64,000 bases of DNA from Gemmobacter denitrificans (GCF_036964905.1 NZ_JBALHR010000004.1:62001-126000); one strand, 5' to 3'. Shown: positions 1 through 9,263, numbered from the stretch's first letter. Numbers and translations are program-made. Notes: a model not told the origin generated them from the letters alone.

Positions 1-19
1 CGTTCTCGAATGAAATCAC
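1..19 (-). CDS. ftsE: FtsE start (cell division ABC ATPase), truncated by window edge
   Basis: Only six codons lie in the window. Read on the minus strand from a GTG at 19-17 they give M-I-S-F-E-N, the usual beginning of FtsE, the ATP-binding partner of FtsX at the division septum. A GGAAGG ribosome-binding site sits just upstream (about positions 28-33). FtsE is commonly divergent from a zinc-ribbon protein gene in Rhodobacteraceae, which is the arrangement here. The call rests on very little sequence and on context. Confidence 0.55.
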
Positions 20-187
20 CTGCCGCACCTTCCGCAATCGCGCCGCACAATCGCGCAAGGGCGCGGCGGATTCAACGGTCTGTCATTGAATTGCGACGGA
101 AAAACATGCCTCTTGCGCTTGGAGTTACGGGTTTTCGTTGCTACAACGGAAACAGAGACAAGCCGGAAACCGGCAGGAGCGGTAGCG

Positions 188-1033
188 ATGCGCCTGATTT
201 GCCCCAATTGTGACGCGCAATACGAGGTTGCCGATGATGCAATCCCGGATGAGGGGCGGGATGTGCAATGTTCCAATTGTGGCCATGCCTGGTTTCAGAT
301 GTCGCCCGCGCAACTGGCGGAACAGGCTGCTGAAGAAAACCTGTTCGATCTGCCACCCGAAGCGCCTGCAGCTGATCCGCAATGGGATGACGGGGCGCTG
401 CAGCCGGTTACCGAGCCTGAGCCCGCCCCTGAACCGGAACCCCTGGCTGCCGCACCGGTAGAACCCCCTGCAACCCCGCGCCGCAGCATCGACGAAAGCC
501 TGATGGCCGTGTTGCGTGAAGAGGCTGAGCGCGAGGCGCAGGCCCGGACACGGGAAGCGCAGGCCACCAGCCCGCTGGAAGTGCAGGGCGATCTGGGGCT
601 GGACACCATGGCGGCCGCCCCGCCGGTCAGCGCTGCGGCCCGCCGCATCGCGGAATTGAAGGGCATCGACACCGAGGCGAAACCGGAGATTCCGGGGCCG
701 GAGCCCTTGTCCCGGCCTGCAAAGGGCCGCGATCTGCTGCCGGATATCGAGGAAATCAATTCCACCCTGCGGCCGTCGGAGGAGTTGACGGCAGAGGAAG
801 ACATGCCCCCGCTGTCGCAAGGCCGTCGGGCCTCTGGGGGCTTCGGATCCGGGTTTGCGCTGGCCATGGTGATCGCGCTGGTGATGGCGGTGACCTATGC
901 CATGGCGCCGCGGCTGGAGCTTCTGGTGCCCGCCCTTGCCCCGGTGCTGAAATCCTATGTCGGCCTGATCGACATGGCCCGGCTATGGCTTGACGGGCTG
1001 ATGCTGAAGGCGGTGGCCGCACTGGAAGCCTGA
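188..1033 (+). CDS. Zinc-ribbon domain membrane protein (MJ0042-type finger)
   Basis: 281 aa from the ATG at 188; an in-frame upstream start at 86 would add 34 residues before the zinc ribbon and is unlikely, because the family begins with M-R-L-I-C-P-N-C. Cys5, Cys8, Cys28 and Cys31 form the N-terminal zinc ribbon. A Pro/Glu-rich low-complexity middle follows, then one hydrophobic segment around residues 220-240 and a short C-terminal tail. Proteins of this build are widespread in alphaproteobacteria beside ftsEX. The function is not established; a role in envelope or division is only suggested by the neighbour. Confidence 0.85.
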   Translation: MRLICPNCDAQYEVADDAIPDEGRDVQCSNCGHAWFQMSPAQLAEQAAEENLFDLPPEAPAADPQWDDGALQPVTEPEPAPEPEPLAAAPVEPPATPRRSIDESLMAVLREEAEREAQARTREAQATSPLEVQGDLGLDTMAAAPPVSAAARRIAELKGIDTEAKPEIPGPEPLSRPAKGRDLLPDIEEINSTLRPSEELTAEEDMPPLSQGRRASGGFGSGFALAMVIALVMAVTYAMAPRLELLVPALAPVLKSYVGLIDMARLWLDGLMLKAVAALEA

Positions 1034-1064
1034 TCCCGTCAGGGCCATGGCCCTGCACGCAGGA

Positions 1065-3533
1065 TCAGAACAGGTCCAGCAGGCGGCGCAGATAATCGCG
1101 TTCACCCTCGGCCCTCTGTTGGTCGCCTGACCGGCGGCGGATTTCGTCCAGCAATTCCTGCGCCCGGCGCTGCACATCCTGCCCCTTGCCCAGATTGCCA
1201 TCATCGCCAATGCGCGCACTGCGCCCATTTTCGCGGCCCAGCGGATCGCGTGACGGATCGGCAGGTGCGGTGCCTTCGGGCGTATTGGCCTGCCCGCGAT
1301 CGGCGCGATCATTCTGCCGCTGGGCATCGCCCAAGGCTTTCAACCCGTCACGCAATGCTTCCATGGCTTCGGCCTGCCGGTCCAGCGCGCCGGACAGATC
1401 GCCGTCGCGCAGGGCGCGTTCCGCCTCTTCCATCGACCGTTCCGCCCCTTCCAGCGCCTCGCGGCCTTCTTCGCCGCTTTCGGTGCCGGGCCCGGGCAGC
1501 CGATTGGTATCCACCCCTTCCAGCCGACGGCGCAATTCCTCTTGCCGTTCTGCAAGGCTGCGGCGGTCTCCCTGACCGTCTTGAGCGTCGCCGTCCTGAG
1601 GCTGTCGCCCACCTTGCCCCTGCTGCAATTCGCGAAAGGCCTCATCCGACAGTTCCTGCTGGTCGCGCAGTGTATCCTGCAAATCGCGCATGCCGGGCAG
1701 CGTGGGGCCGCCCGATCCGGGGCCGCCTTCGGTGATCTGCAGGTTTTCCAGCAACTGCTGCAGCATGGCCATGGCCTCGGCGGCCTCGGCCATCCGGCCT
1801 TCTTCCATCAGGTGCTGGATTTCATCCATCATGTCCTGAATCTGATCGCCGGTGACCTCCATCCGCTCCTGATTTTCGGCGCGGTCGGAATCGGGATTGC
1901 GGGCCTCGCGGTCGGCCAGCATCTGCATGTAATCCTTGGTCGCCTCGCGCAGTTCATCCATCAGTTCGGCGATTTCGGCCGGATCGGCCCCGTTGCGGAT
2001 CGCCTCGTTCAGCCGTTCCTGCGCGCGCTGCAACCGGTCGCGGGCGGACGCAAGGTCGCCTTCTTCCACCAGCAGGGCGATTTCCCACAATTCGGCGGCA
2101 AGTGCATCGCGCGCCTCGGGTGTCAGGGTATCGGCATCGCGATACAGGGTTTTCAGGGCCTCGGTCAGCCGGGCAAAGGTCGCCTTGTCCCGCACAAGCC
2201 CATCCGGCAGATGGGTCAGCGCCCGAAACACCTGTGCGGTGCGCGGGCCGTTGGCCCGGTTCCACAAAAGATCGCGCCGCAGTTCGATGATCGCAGCGGC
2301 CAGCGGGTCAAAGAAACGCTTGCCGGGCAAGGTCATCTGCAGCGCATCGCTGGCGCCTGACTGGCCTGCAGCATCCTCGACCGTCAGCCGCACCTTGACC
2401 GGAAGATTGGCAAAGGGGTGCTGCGAGATGTCTTCGACAAGAGCGTCTTCAAAGACCGCGCGGTTGCCACTGATCGGCAGGGGCAGATCCAGCGTCAATG
2501 GTGCGCGCGGTTCCGGTTCAATCGACAGACCGAAGCGGCGATCCACCCGATCCAGATCGAGCGTGACTGTCGCCAGCCCGGCCTTGATGCCGTGATCATC
2601 TTCTGCCCGGAAGGGCAGGCGCATCTTGCCATCGCGTTCCCGCGTGGCTTCGCCGGTGATGGCCACGCTGGGCGCTGCATCGGGCAGGGCCGAAACCTGC
2701 CATTCGCGCCCGCCCGGCCCGACAATCGCAATCGCCCCGCTTTGGGCCACGGAAAATGCCTGTATCTGCGCCGATGCCTGCTGCGGCTGGGTGCTTGCGG
2801 ACACGGTTTCCGACAGGGTCAGCGCGCCGATATCGCCATAGAACCGCAGCTGGATCTCGCTGCCCTGCGGCAGGGTCAGCGGGCCGGCCGGAAGGTCGTT
2901 CAGATAAAGCGCGGGTTTGCCGGTATGGGCAGGCGGCCGGGCCCAGCCTTCCCAACTGGGGCCGGCCATCATCGCCTCGGCCCGACCGGGGCCAAGATCG
3001 GCCAGGCTGGCAATGCGCCAGACCGAACCGAAGATCAGCGCGACCACAAGTGCCGTAAGCGCCATGTAGCGCAGTCCGAAGGGATCGCGCGGGGCCAGTT
3101 TCAGATCGGGTTGCACCGGGCGGGCCGAGGCGGCGCGGGCGGCCATGCGGGCGCGATGCGCCTGCCACACCGCAACCGAGGCCGGATCGTTGCCGCCAAT
3201 CGCCTGATCATCGGCCAGCGCCGAAAGCGGTTGCCCGGGCAAGGCCGCATCCAGCCGCGCCAGCGCGTCGCTGCGCCGGGGGGGCGCAAAGCCGCGCCAG
3301 CCATGCCACAGCGCCCAAACCGCGCCGACGCAGGCCGAGACCAGCGCCATCCATGCCGCCTCCAGCGGCAGAAGATCGACCAGACCAAGCGCAGCCGCCG
3401 CCAGTACCGCCAGCAGGATGGACCACAGCGGCCAGAAGGCGCGCGACAGCCGTTCCGCCCAAAGCCCCGCCCAGGTCAGCCGAAGCGGCCAACGGATGCG
3501 GTGCAGGACTTGTGCGGTTTCTGGTCTTGCCAT
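1065..3533 (-). CDS. TIGR02302 / DUF4175 family large membrane protein
   Basis: 822 aa from the ATG at 3533, preceded by GGAGG; an in-frame GTG 12 bases upstream is the alternative. Three hydrophobic segments lie in the first 170 residues (about 35-57, 65-82, 145-165), followed by a periplasm-like middle and a long Glu/Gln/Arg-rich, coiled-coil-prone C-terminal third ending in short Gln-Gly-rich stretches. This is the architecture of the alphaproteobacterial TIGR02302 family, whose function is unknown. It is the last gene of the argH-lysA run, 44 bases after lysA. It converges on the zinc-ribbon gene. Confidence 0.88.
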   Translation of the reverse strand: MARPETAQVLHRIRWPLRLTWAGLWAERLSRAFWPLWSILLAVLAAAALGLVDLLPLEAAWMALVSACVGAVWALWHGWRGFAPPRRSDALARLDAALPGQPLSALADDQAIGGNDPASVAVWQAHRARMAARAASARPVQPDLKLAPRDPFGLRYMALTALVVALIFGSVWRIASLADLGPGRAEAMMAGPSWEGWARPPAHTGKPALYLNDLPAGPLTLPQGSEIQLRFYGDIGALTLSETVSASTQPQQASAQIQAFSVAQSGAIAIVGPGGREWQVSALPDAAPSVAITGEATRERDGKMRLPFRAEDDHGIKAGLATVTLDLDRVDRRFGLSIEPEPRAPLTLDLPLPISGNRAVFEDALVEDISQHPFANLPVKVRLTVEDAAGQSGASDALQMTLPGKRFFDPLAAAIIELRRDLLWNRANGPRTAQVFRALTHLPDGLVRDKATFARLTEALKTLYRDADTLTPEARDALAAELWEIALLVEEGDLASARDRLQRAQERLNEAIRNGADPAEIAELMDELREATKDYMQMLADREARNPDSDRAENQERMEVTGDQIQDMMDEIQHLMEEGRMAEAAEAMAMLQQLLENLQITEGGPGSGGPTLPGMRDLQDTLRDQQELSDEAFRELQQGQGGRQPQDGDAQDGQGDRRSLAERQEELRRRLEGVDTNRLPGPGTESGEEGREALEGAERSMEEAERALRDGDLSGALDRQAEAMEALRDGLKALGDAQRQNDRADRGQANTPEGTAPADPSRDPLGRENGRSARIGDDGNLGKGQDVQRRAQELLDEIRRRSGDQQRAEGERDYLRRLLDLF

Positions 3534-3577
3534 CCCCTCCGTCACCTTCCGGTCAAATCAGCCGTGCTGGCCGGGCG

Positions 3578-4843
3578 TTACAGCCATTCGGGTATGCTAT
3601 CGCGCGCGATCATTTCGTCAAAGCTCGGTCTGCGACGGATGACAGCGAATTGATCCCCTTTCACCAGCACTTCGGGCACCAGGGGACGGGTATTGTATTC
3701 GCTGGCCATTACCGCACCATAGGCCCCGGCCGAGCGGAAGGCCACCAGATCATCATCCGCCATCAGCGGCAGGTCGCGGCCCTTGGCGAATGTGTCCCCG
3801 GTTTCGCAGACCGGGCCAACCACGTCATAGGCGCGGCTGGGGCTTGCAGGCGGCGGTTCGATCACCGGCACAATGTCATGATGTGCGTCATACATCGACG
3901 GTCGGACCAGATCGTTCATGGCGGCATCCAGGATCAGGAAATCGCGGCCTTCGCCGTTCTTCACATAAATCACCTTCGACACCAGCACGCCCGAATTGCC
4001 GGAAATCAGCCGCCCGGGTTCAATCTCGATCTCGCAGCCCAGATGGCCCAGGGTACGTTTGATCATCGCACCATAATCGGTGGGCAGGGGCGGGGCCTCA
4101 TTCGACCGGGTATAGGGAATGCCCAGGCCCCCGCCCAGATCCAGCCGGGTGATCATATGCCCCTGTGCGCGCAGGGTTTCGGTCAGGTCGGCCACCTTGC
4201 GGAAGGCCTGTTCGAAGGGTTCAAGCTCGGTCAGCTGGCTGCCGATGTGCACGTCGATCCCCACGACCTTCAGTCCCGGCAGGCGGGCGATTTCGGCATA
4301 GACCTCGGCGGCGCGGGAAATCGGGATGCCGAACTTGTTCTCGCTTTTGCCGGTGGCAATCTTGGCATGGGTCTTTGCGTCCACATCTGGGTTCACCCGA
4401 ACGGTGACCGGTGCGATGACCCCCATGGAAGCGGCGACTTCGGACAGCGCGCGCATCTCGGGTTCGCTTTCCAGATTGAACTGGCGGATGCCGCCCTCCA
4501 GCGCCAGCCGCATTTCTTCGCGTGTCTTGCCGACGCCGGAAAACACGATGCGATCCCCGGGCACCCCGGCGGCACGGGCGCGCAGGTATTCGCCGCCTGA
4601 CACCACATCCATGCCTGCGCCCAGATCGCCCAGCAATTTCAGCACTGCCACATTCGACAGCGACTTGATGGCAAAGCAGACAAGGTTCGGCAGCGGGTTC
4701 AGCGCGTCTTTGAACAGGGTGTAATGGCGCGTCAGCGTGGCGGCTGAATAGCAATAGAAGGGCGTGCCCACCGCGGCCGCAATGTCGGACAGCGGTACTT
4801 CCTCGGCATGCAGGTGACCGTTGCGATAAAGGAAGTGATCCAT
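3578..4843 (-). CDS. lysA: Diaminopimelate decarboxylase
   Basis: 421 aa, the usual length. It decarboxylates meso-diaminopimelate to L-lysine, the last step of lysine synthesis, using pyridoxal phosphate. Lys60 in FAIKSLSN is the predicted Schiff-base lysine. SGGEYLRA, HIGSQ, GGGLGIPY, EPGR and CETGDTFAKGR are the family's cofactor and substrate motifs and all are present. It lies downstream of DUF2834 and two small lipoprotein genes that follow argH, so arginine and lysine genes probably share a transcript here, an arrangement common in Rhodobacteraceae. Confidence 0.97.
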   Translation of the reverse strand: MDHFLYRNGHLHAEEVPLSDIAAAVGTPFYCYSAATLTRHYTLFKDALNPLPNLVCFAIKSLSNVAVLKLLGDLGAGMDVVSGGEYLRARAAGVPGDRIVFSGVGKTREEMRLALEGGIRQFNLESEPEMRALSEVAASMGVIAPVTVRVNPDVDAKTHAKIATGKSENKFGIPISRAAEVYAEIARLPGLKVVGIDVHIGSQLTELEPFEQAFRKVADLTETLRAQGHMITRLDLGGGLGIPYTRSNEAPPLPTDYGAMIKRTLGHLGCEIEIEPGRLISGNSGVLVSKVIYVKNGEGRDFLILDAAMNDLVRPSMYDAHHDIVPVIEPPPASPSRAYDVVGPVCETGDTFAKGRDLPLMADDDLVAFRSAGAYGAVMASEYNTRPLVPEVLVKGDQFAVIRRRPSFDEMIARDSIPEWL

Positions 4844-4906
4844 GGGGCAAGCCTTTCGTCCGCGTTGCCTTGGGCTAGCGCAGATCAGGGGGCGGGCGCA
4901 ATGCGG

Positions 4907-5224
4907 CTATCGCACCGGGGCAGCGCGCAGGAACAGATAAAGTGGCAGGCCGCAACTGACCCCGATGCAAAAGGTGGCGGGAATGGCGATCAGTGCGAGC
5001 CAGTTCCGCCGGACAAAGGTCTCCGCCAGCACCCAGACCGTCAGTGCGATGGCGGCAATGGTCAGATCCCATGTCAGCCCGGTGGTCGAGGCATTCACAT
5101 ACCAGGCGTCGATCAGGCCTGACAGGCCGGTGCCGGTTTCGCGCATATGGGTGGCAAACCAGTACATCGGATGCACGGCGCCCCAGACGGCAAGGGCAAG
5201 ATAGATCATGCGCAGCAAAGGCAT
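4907..5224 (-). CDS. DUF2834 domain membrane protein
   Basis: 105 aa with about three hydrophobic segments (residues 3-22, 50-70, 75-98), matching the small integral membrane DUF2834 family. Its ATG directly abuts the stop codon of the 70-aa lipoprotein gene (stop at 5225), so translation is likely coupled. The family has no assigned function. It lies between the lipoprotein genes and lysA in the same run. Confidence 0.75.
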   Translation of the reverse strand: MPLLRMIYLALAVWGAVHPMYWFATHMRETGTGLSGLIDAWYVNASTTGLTWDLTIAAIALTVWVLAETFVRRNWLALIAIPATFCIGVSCGLPLYLFLRAAPVR

Positions 5225-5437
5225 TCAGAACCCCATTCCGATACGGACCGGGCCGATCCGCGTTCCGATACGCCCGCCATGGGGCGATGCGGAAACCCGC
5301 ACACCGCCCACTGTCGTTCCGACCGACGGCGTGACGGCGACGCCATGGGGCGTCGCATTCAAATCAACCCCCACCGCAGGATCGGACGGCGCGGCGCAGG
5401 CGGCCAGCAGCAGAAGTGCCAGCGCGGCGCGGATCAT
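5225..5437 (-). CDS. Small putative lipoprotein with internal repeat
   Basis: 70 aa. A short hydrophobic leader ends in LLLLAAC (Cys14), a good lipobox. The mature part holds two imperfect copies of a (A/S)(T/S)PHG-x(2-6)-(V/I)GT-x-(V/I)G-x-VR(V/I) unit, about residues 28-47 and 48-66. The start codon overlaps the stop of the 44-aa lipoprotein gene by the ATGA pattern (5434-5437). No function can be inferred; its position in the argH-lysA run and its lipobox are the main reasons to believe it is real. Confidence 0.65.
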   Translation of the reverse strand: MIRAALALLLLAACAAPSDPAVGVDLNATPHGVAVTPSVGTTVGGVRVSASPHGGRIGTRIGPVRIGMGF

Positions 5438-5568
5438 TTGATGACCACACCCACCCGGGCATCGCCGGAAATGGTCAGGCCGGATTTGGCTGCCGGTTTT
5501 TGCGGGGGGCCATCGGCACCGCAGGCGGCCAGCAGGGCAAACAGGGTCAGGGCAGGGATCAGGCGCAT
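5434..5568 (-). CDS. Very small lipoprotein (44 aa)
   Basis: 44 aa starting at the ATG at 5568-5566. Residues 1-15 are hydrophobic and end in ALLAAC (Cys16), a lipobox; the mature peptide is only 28 residues and contains a Pro/Lys-rich linker and SGLTISGDARVGVV. It starts 59 bases after the argH stop, and its TGA overlaps the ATG of the next lipoprotein gene. It resembles the tiny lipoprotein that follows argH in other Rhodobacteraceae; this is from memory of the family, not a search. Confidence 0.65.
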   Translation of the reverse strand: MRLIPALTLFALLAACGADGPPQKPAAKSGLTISGDARVGVVIK

Positions 5569-5627
5569 GTCAGTCCTCAAGAGATTGCGGCGGGGGCCGG
5601 TTCCGGTCCCCGCAAGGTCAGCCTGCC

Positions 5628-7052
5628 TCAGCCCAGCAGGGCCTTCCAGCGGCTGATCTGTGCCTTGACCTGAACCGGCGAAGTTCCGCCGTAAGACTGG
5701 CGCGAGTTTACAGAATTTTCCACGCCGAGAACCGAATATACACTCTGGTTTATGCCCGGATGCACGGAGTGCATTTCGCCCATGGTCAGTTCCGGCAGGT
5801 CGCAGCCCTTGCGTTCGGCCATGGCAACCAGCGTGCCGGTCACATGATGCGCTTCGCGGAAGGGCAGGCCCAGTTCACGCACCAGCCAATCGGCAAGATC
5901 GGTGGCGGTGGAAAAGCCGCTGGTGGCAGCGGCACGCAGGGTATCGACCTGCGCCTGCATGTCGCTGACCATGCCGGTCATCGCGGCCAGGCCCAGCATC
6001 AGCGTATCTGCCGCGTCAAAGACCTGTTCCTTGTCTTCCTGCATGTCCTTGGAATAGGTCAGCGGCAGGCCCTTCATCACAGTCAGCAGCGCGACCTGCG
6101 CCCCAAGGATGCGCCCGATCTTGGCCCGCAGCAGTTCGGCAGCATCAGGGTTCTTCTTCTGCGGCATGATCGAAGACCCGGTCGTCCATTTGTCGCTCAG
6201 CCGTACGAAACGGAACTGGGCGCTGGACCAGATCACCAGCTCTTCGGCAAAGCGCGACAGGTGCATGGCGCAGATGCTGGCTGCCGACAGGAATTCCAGC
6301 GCAAAATCCCGATCACTGACGGAATCGAGACTGTTGGCGGTGGGCCGGTCAAAGCCCAGCTCGGCCGCTGTCATGTGGCGGTCGATGGGGAAGCCGGTGC
6401 CGGCCAGCGCTGCCGCGCCCAAGGGGCATTCGTTCATGCGGCGGCGCGCATCTTCAAAGCGCGACCGGTCACGGGCCAGCATCTCGACATAGGCCATCAT
6501 GTGATGGCCCCAGGTCACCGGCTGCGCGGTCTGCAGATGGGTGAAGCCCGGCATGATCCAGTCGGCCCCGGCCTCGGCCTGCACCACGAAGGCGCGCATC
6601 AGCGCGGTCAGCCCGGCAATCGCGGCATCGCATTGATCGCGTACCCAAAGCCGGAAATCCACCGCCACCTGATCATTGCGCGACCGGCCGGTATGCAGAC
6701 GCTTGCCCGCCTCGCCGATGATCTGGGTCAGGCGGCTTTCCACGGCCATGTGGATGTCTTCCTGATCAACCCGGAATTCAAACGCGCCGGTCTCGATCTC
6801 TGACAAGACCGTGAGCAGGCCTTCCCGAATGGCTTCGGCATCGCTACTGCTCAGGATGCCCTGCGCTGCAAGCATTGCGGCATGGGCGCGAGAACCGGCA
6901 ATATCCTGCGCATACAGCCGCTGGTCGAACCCGATGGAGGCATTGATCGCCTGCATGATGGCATCCGGCCCGCTGGCAAAGCGCCCGCCCCACATGGCAT
7001 TTGCGGATGTGGGTGCCTGGGCGGTGCTGTGGGGGGTGTCGTCTGCGCTCAT
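5628..7052 (-). CDS. argH: Argininosuccinate lyase
   Basis: 474 aa from the ATG at 7052; an in-frame ATG at 7082 would overlap the divergent tlpA-like start and adds 10 unlikely residues. It splits argininosuccinate into arginine and fumarate, the last step of arginine synthesis. The fumarase-superfamily signature GSSIMPQKKNPDA is intact (about 6150-6190), with MWGGRFASGPD at the N-terminus and TGRSRNDQVA further on. It heads a minus-strand run of six genes ending with the TIGR02302 protein. Confidence 0.96.
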   Translation of the reverse strand: MSADDTPHSTAQAPTSANAMWGGRFASGPDAIMQAINASIGFDQRLYAQDIAGSRAHAAMLAAQGILSSSDAEAIREGLLTVLSEIETGAFEFRVDQEDIHMAVESRLTQIIGEAGKRLHTGRSRNDQVAVDFRLWVRDQCDAAIAGLTALMRAFVVQAEAGADWIMPGFTHLQTAQPVTWGHHMMAYVEMLARDRSRFEDARRRMNECPLGAAALAGTGFPIDRHMTAAELGFDRPTANSLDSVSDRDFALEFLSAASICAMHLSRFAEELVIWSSAQFRFVRLSDKWTTGSSIMPQKKNPDAAELLRAKIGRILGAQVALLTVMKGLPLTYSKDMQEDKEQVFDAADTLMLGLAAMTGMVSDMQAQVDTLRAAATSGFSTATDLADWLVRELGLPFREAHHVTGTLVAMAERKGCDLPELTMGEMHSVHPGINQSVYSVLGVENSVNSRQSYGGTSPVQVKAQISRWKALLG

Positions 7053-7080
7053 ATCTGGGGCCTGCCTTGTTGGAGGGATC

Positions 7081-7629
7081 ATGCTGCCAATCCGTGCCGC
7101 CGTTCTTTATACGGCCTTGATGTTCGGTGCAAACCCGGCTGCCGCCGATATCGCTGCCGCCGATGCCGCGCGGGCGGGCGACATGCAGAAGCTGGTCTTT
7201 ACCGAAGCCAAGCCCCTGCCGGGGATCGGGCTTGTGGGCATGGATGATGCGCCCCGCAGCCTGGAGGAGTTTCGCGGCAAATGGGTGCTGTTGAATTTCT
7301 GGGCGACATGGTGCCCGCCCTGCCGCAAGGAAATGCCCGCATTGGGGGCACTGCAAAGCGCGCGGGGCGGTGACCGGTTCGAGGTGGTCACCGTGGCCAC
7401 GGGCCGCAATGCAGTGCCTGCGATCACCGATTTCTTCACCGAGGCAGGGGTGACCCATCTGACCGCGCTGCGCGACCCGAAATCGGAACTGGCGCGCAAC
7501 ATGGCGGTCATGGGCCTGCCGGTGACCGTGATCCTGAACCCGGAAGGGCAGGAAGTCGGCCGCCTGATCGGCGATGCCGATTGGGCCGGGGCCGAGGCGA
7601 TTGCGGTACTTGATGCGCTGATGCGTTAA
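7081..7629 (+). CDS. TlpA-family thiol:disulfide reductase
   Basis: 182 aa. The ATG at 7081 has GGAGGG just upstream, which fixes the start. Residues 1-21 form a signal peptide, so the protein acts in the periplasm. A thioredoxin fold follows, with the active site WATWCPPCRKE and the cis-Pro region MGLPVTVIL. Relatives donate electrons to apocytochrome c or copper-centre assembly. It is divergent from argH, and its last four bases overlap the 3' end of tag. The exact partner cannot be told from context. Confidence 0.88.
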   Translation: MLPIRAAVLYTALMFGANPAAADIAAADAARAGDMQKLVFTEAKPLPGIGLVGMDDAPRSLEEFRGKWVLLNFWATWCPPCRKEMPALGALQSARGGDRFEVVTVATGRNAVPAITDFFTEAGVTHLTALRDPKSELARNMAVMGLPVTVILNPEGQEVGRLIGDADWAGAEAIAVLDALMR

Positions 7630-8195
7630 ACTGGTGTGGCCAACCCGGCATGGCAAGGGCAGGTAACCAGATGGTCATTCACCATTCCGGTCGCCTGCAT
7701 GAAGGCATAGGTGATGGTTGGACCGCAGAACTTGAACCCTTCCACCTTCAGCGCCTTTGACATGGCGCGCGATTGCGGGGTTTCGGTCGGGACATCGGAC
7801 TGCAAGGACAGCCGGGTCTGGATCGGGCGGCCTTCGACAAAGCGCCACAGGAAGGGGGCAAAACCTTCGCGCGCCTCGATCCGCAGGAAGGCGCGGGCGC
7901 CCGCAATCGTGCCCTCAATCTTGCCGCGATGGCGCACGATGCCCGGATCGACCAGCAGACGCAGCACGTCTGTCTCGCCCCATCCGGCGATGGTTTCGGG
8001 GTGAAAGCCTTCAAAAGCCGCGCGAAACGATTCGCGCTTGCGCAGAATGGTGATCCAGCTCAGCCCGGCCTGAAATCCTTCAAGGATCAGCTTTTCGAAC
8101 AGGGCGCGCGGGTTGTATTCGGGGACCCCCCATTCGGTATCATGATACGCCACATACAGCGGATCGGTTCCGCACCAGCCGCAGCGTCCATCCAT
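7626..8195 (-). CDS. tag: DNA-3-methyladenine glycosylase I
   Basis: 189 aa, the normal size for Tag. It removes 3-methyladenine from alkylated DNA as the first step of base excision repair. The N-terminus RCGWC supplies zinc ligands, and YHDTEWGVP is the conserved substrate-pocket region of the family. ILEGFQAGLSWITIL and MQATGMVNDHLVTCPCH, which holds the remaining zinc ligands, are also typical. It ends tail to tail with the thioredoxin gene (4-base overlap) and is divergent from the EAL gene. Confidence 0.94.
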   Translation of the reverse strand: MDGRCGWCGTDPLYVAYHDTEWGVPEYNPRALFEKLILEGFQAGLSWITILRKRESFRAAFEGFHPETIAGWGETDVLRLLVDPGIVRHRGKIEGTIAGARAFLRIEAREGFAPFLWRFVEGRPIQTRLSLQSDVPTETPQSRAMSKALKVEGFKFCGPTITYAFMQATGMVNDHLVTCPCHAGLATPV

Positions 8196-8300
8196 CCCGG
8201 GTTTCCTTTTCTAAAATTGGTAGCAAACACAATATTTCACATCTTGTTTACGGCTGTGACCGCAATCTGTCGACCGTGAGACATTGGAGAGGGCGCGGCC

Positions 8301-9134
8301 ATGATGGCGGATCGGGGTCAAAGACGCGGCGGCGAGGTTGCCGGCAGCCCGCTTGCCTTCGTGATCTCCGAACAGGATCGCGAAACCATTGCCATGGTAG
8401 AGCATGCCCTGCGCGAAAAACGGGTGCGTCTTGCCTATCAGCCCGTGGTGCTGGGCACCGACCCGACCCGGGCGGCCTTTTACGAAGGCTTGATCCGGGT
8501 GCTGGATGAAACCGGCCGGGTGATTCCGGCGCGCGACTTCATGGGCGCGGTCGAGAATCAGGAAATCGGTCGGCTGATCGATTGCGCGGCGCTGGAGCTC
8601 GGTCTGCAGACCCTTGCGCGACATACCGACATCCGCTTGTCGATCAACATGTCGGCGCGATCCATCGGCTATCCGCGTTGGATGCGGGTGTTGAAAAAGG
8701 GGTTGCAGGTTTCGCCGACCATTGGTGAGCGCCTGATTCTGGAAATCACCGAAAGCTCGGCCATTCTGGTGCCGGAAATCGTCACCGCCTTCATGGATGA
8801 TCTGCAGCGCGAAGGTATCGCATTTGCGCTGGATGATTTTGGCGCGGGCTATACTGCCTTCCGCTATTTCAAGGACTTCTTCTTCGACATCCTGAAGATC
8901 GACGGCCAGTTCATCCGCGGCATTGATCGCGACCCGGATAATCAGGTGCTGACACGGGCGCTGATGTCGATTGCACGCCAGTTTGAAATGTTCTGTGTGG
9001 CGGAATCTGTGGAAACCGCCGAAGAGGCGGCGTTCCTGCAATCCATCGGCATCGATTGCATGCAGGGATACCTGTTCGGTGCCCCGACCCTGCGCCCCGC
9101 CTTCATGCCCGAGCCGGAGCGCAAGCGGGCCTGA
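8301..9134 (+). CDS. EAL-domain cyclic-di-GMP phosphodiesterase
   Basis: 277 aa; essentially the whole protein is one EAL domain with no sensor or GGDEF part. The name motif reads E62-G63-L64 instead of EAL, but the residues expected to bind metal and substrate are all in place: Glu62, Asn116, Glu148, Asp178-Asp179 (DDFGAGY), Lys199, Glu235 and Gln255. It is therefore likely an active enzyme that linearises c-di-GMP, in the cytoplasm. A ribosome-binding site (GGAGAGGG) precedes the ATG. It is transcribed alone, between tag and phaA. Confidence 0.9.
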   Translation: MMADRGQRRGGEVAGSPLAFVISEQDRETIAMVEHALREKRVRLAYQPVVLGTDPTRAAFYEGLIRVLDETGRVIPARDFMGAVENQEIGRLIDCAALELGLQTLARHTDIRLSINMSARSIGYPRWMRVLKKGLQVSPTIGERLILEITESSAILVPEIVTAFMDDLQREGIAFALDDFGAGYTAFRYFKDFFFDILKIDGQFIRGIDRDPDNQVLTRALMSIARQFEMFCVAESVETAEEAAFLQSIGIDCMQGYLFGAPTLRPAFMPEPERKRA

Positions 9135-9263
9135 CGGCGTTTCCATGCCGAAATGCCGCAGCGTTACGCAATTTTCTTGCGCCCGTCACAGTTCCTGCTT
9201 ACCCATGCTGCAGAGCGGCGGAACGCTTCTTCGCCGCAGCGGCCAAGGGAGAGGACCAGAGCC

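Noticed and set aside
2418..3653. Long plus-strand frame opposite the TIGR02302 gene (411 codons).
   Set aside because: Arg/Gln/Gly-rich translation without domain structure; typical shadow of a GC-rich gene.
5590..5613. Hairpin GCGGGGGCCGG / CCGGTCCCCGC after argH.
   Set aside because: The loop is only two bases and no T-run follows in the direction of transcription; the downstream lipoprotein genes seem to be in the same run, so I did not call a terminator.
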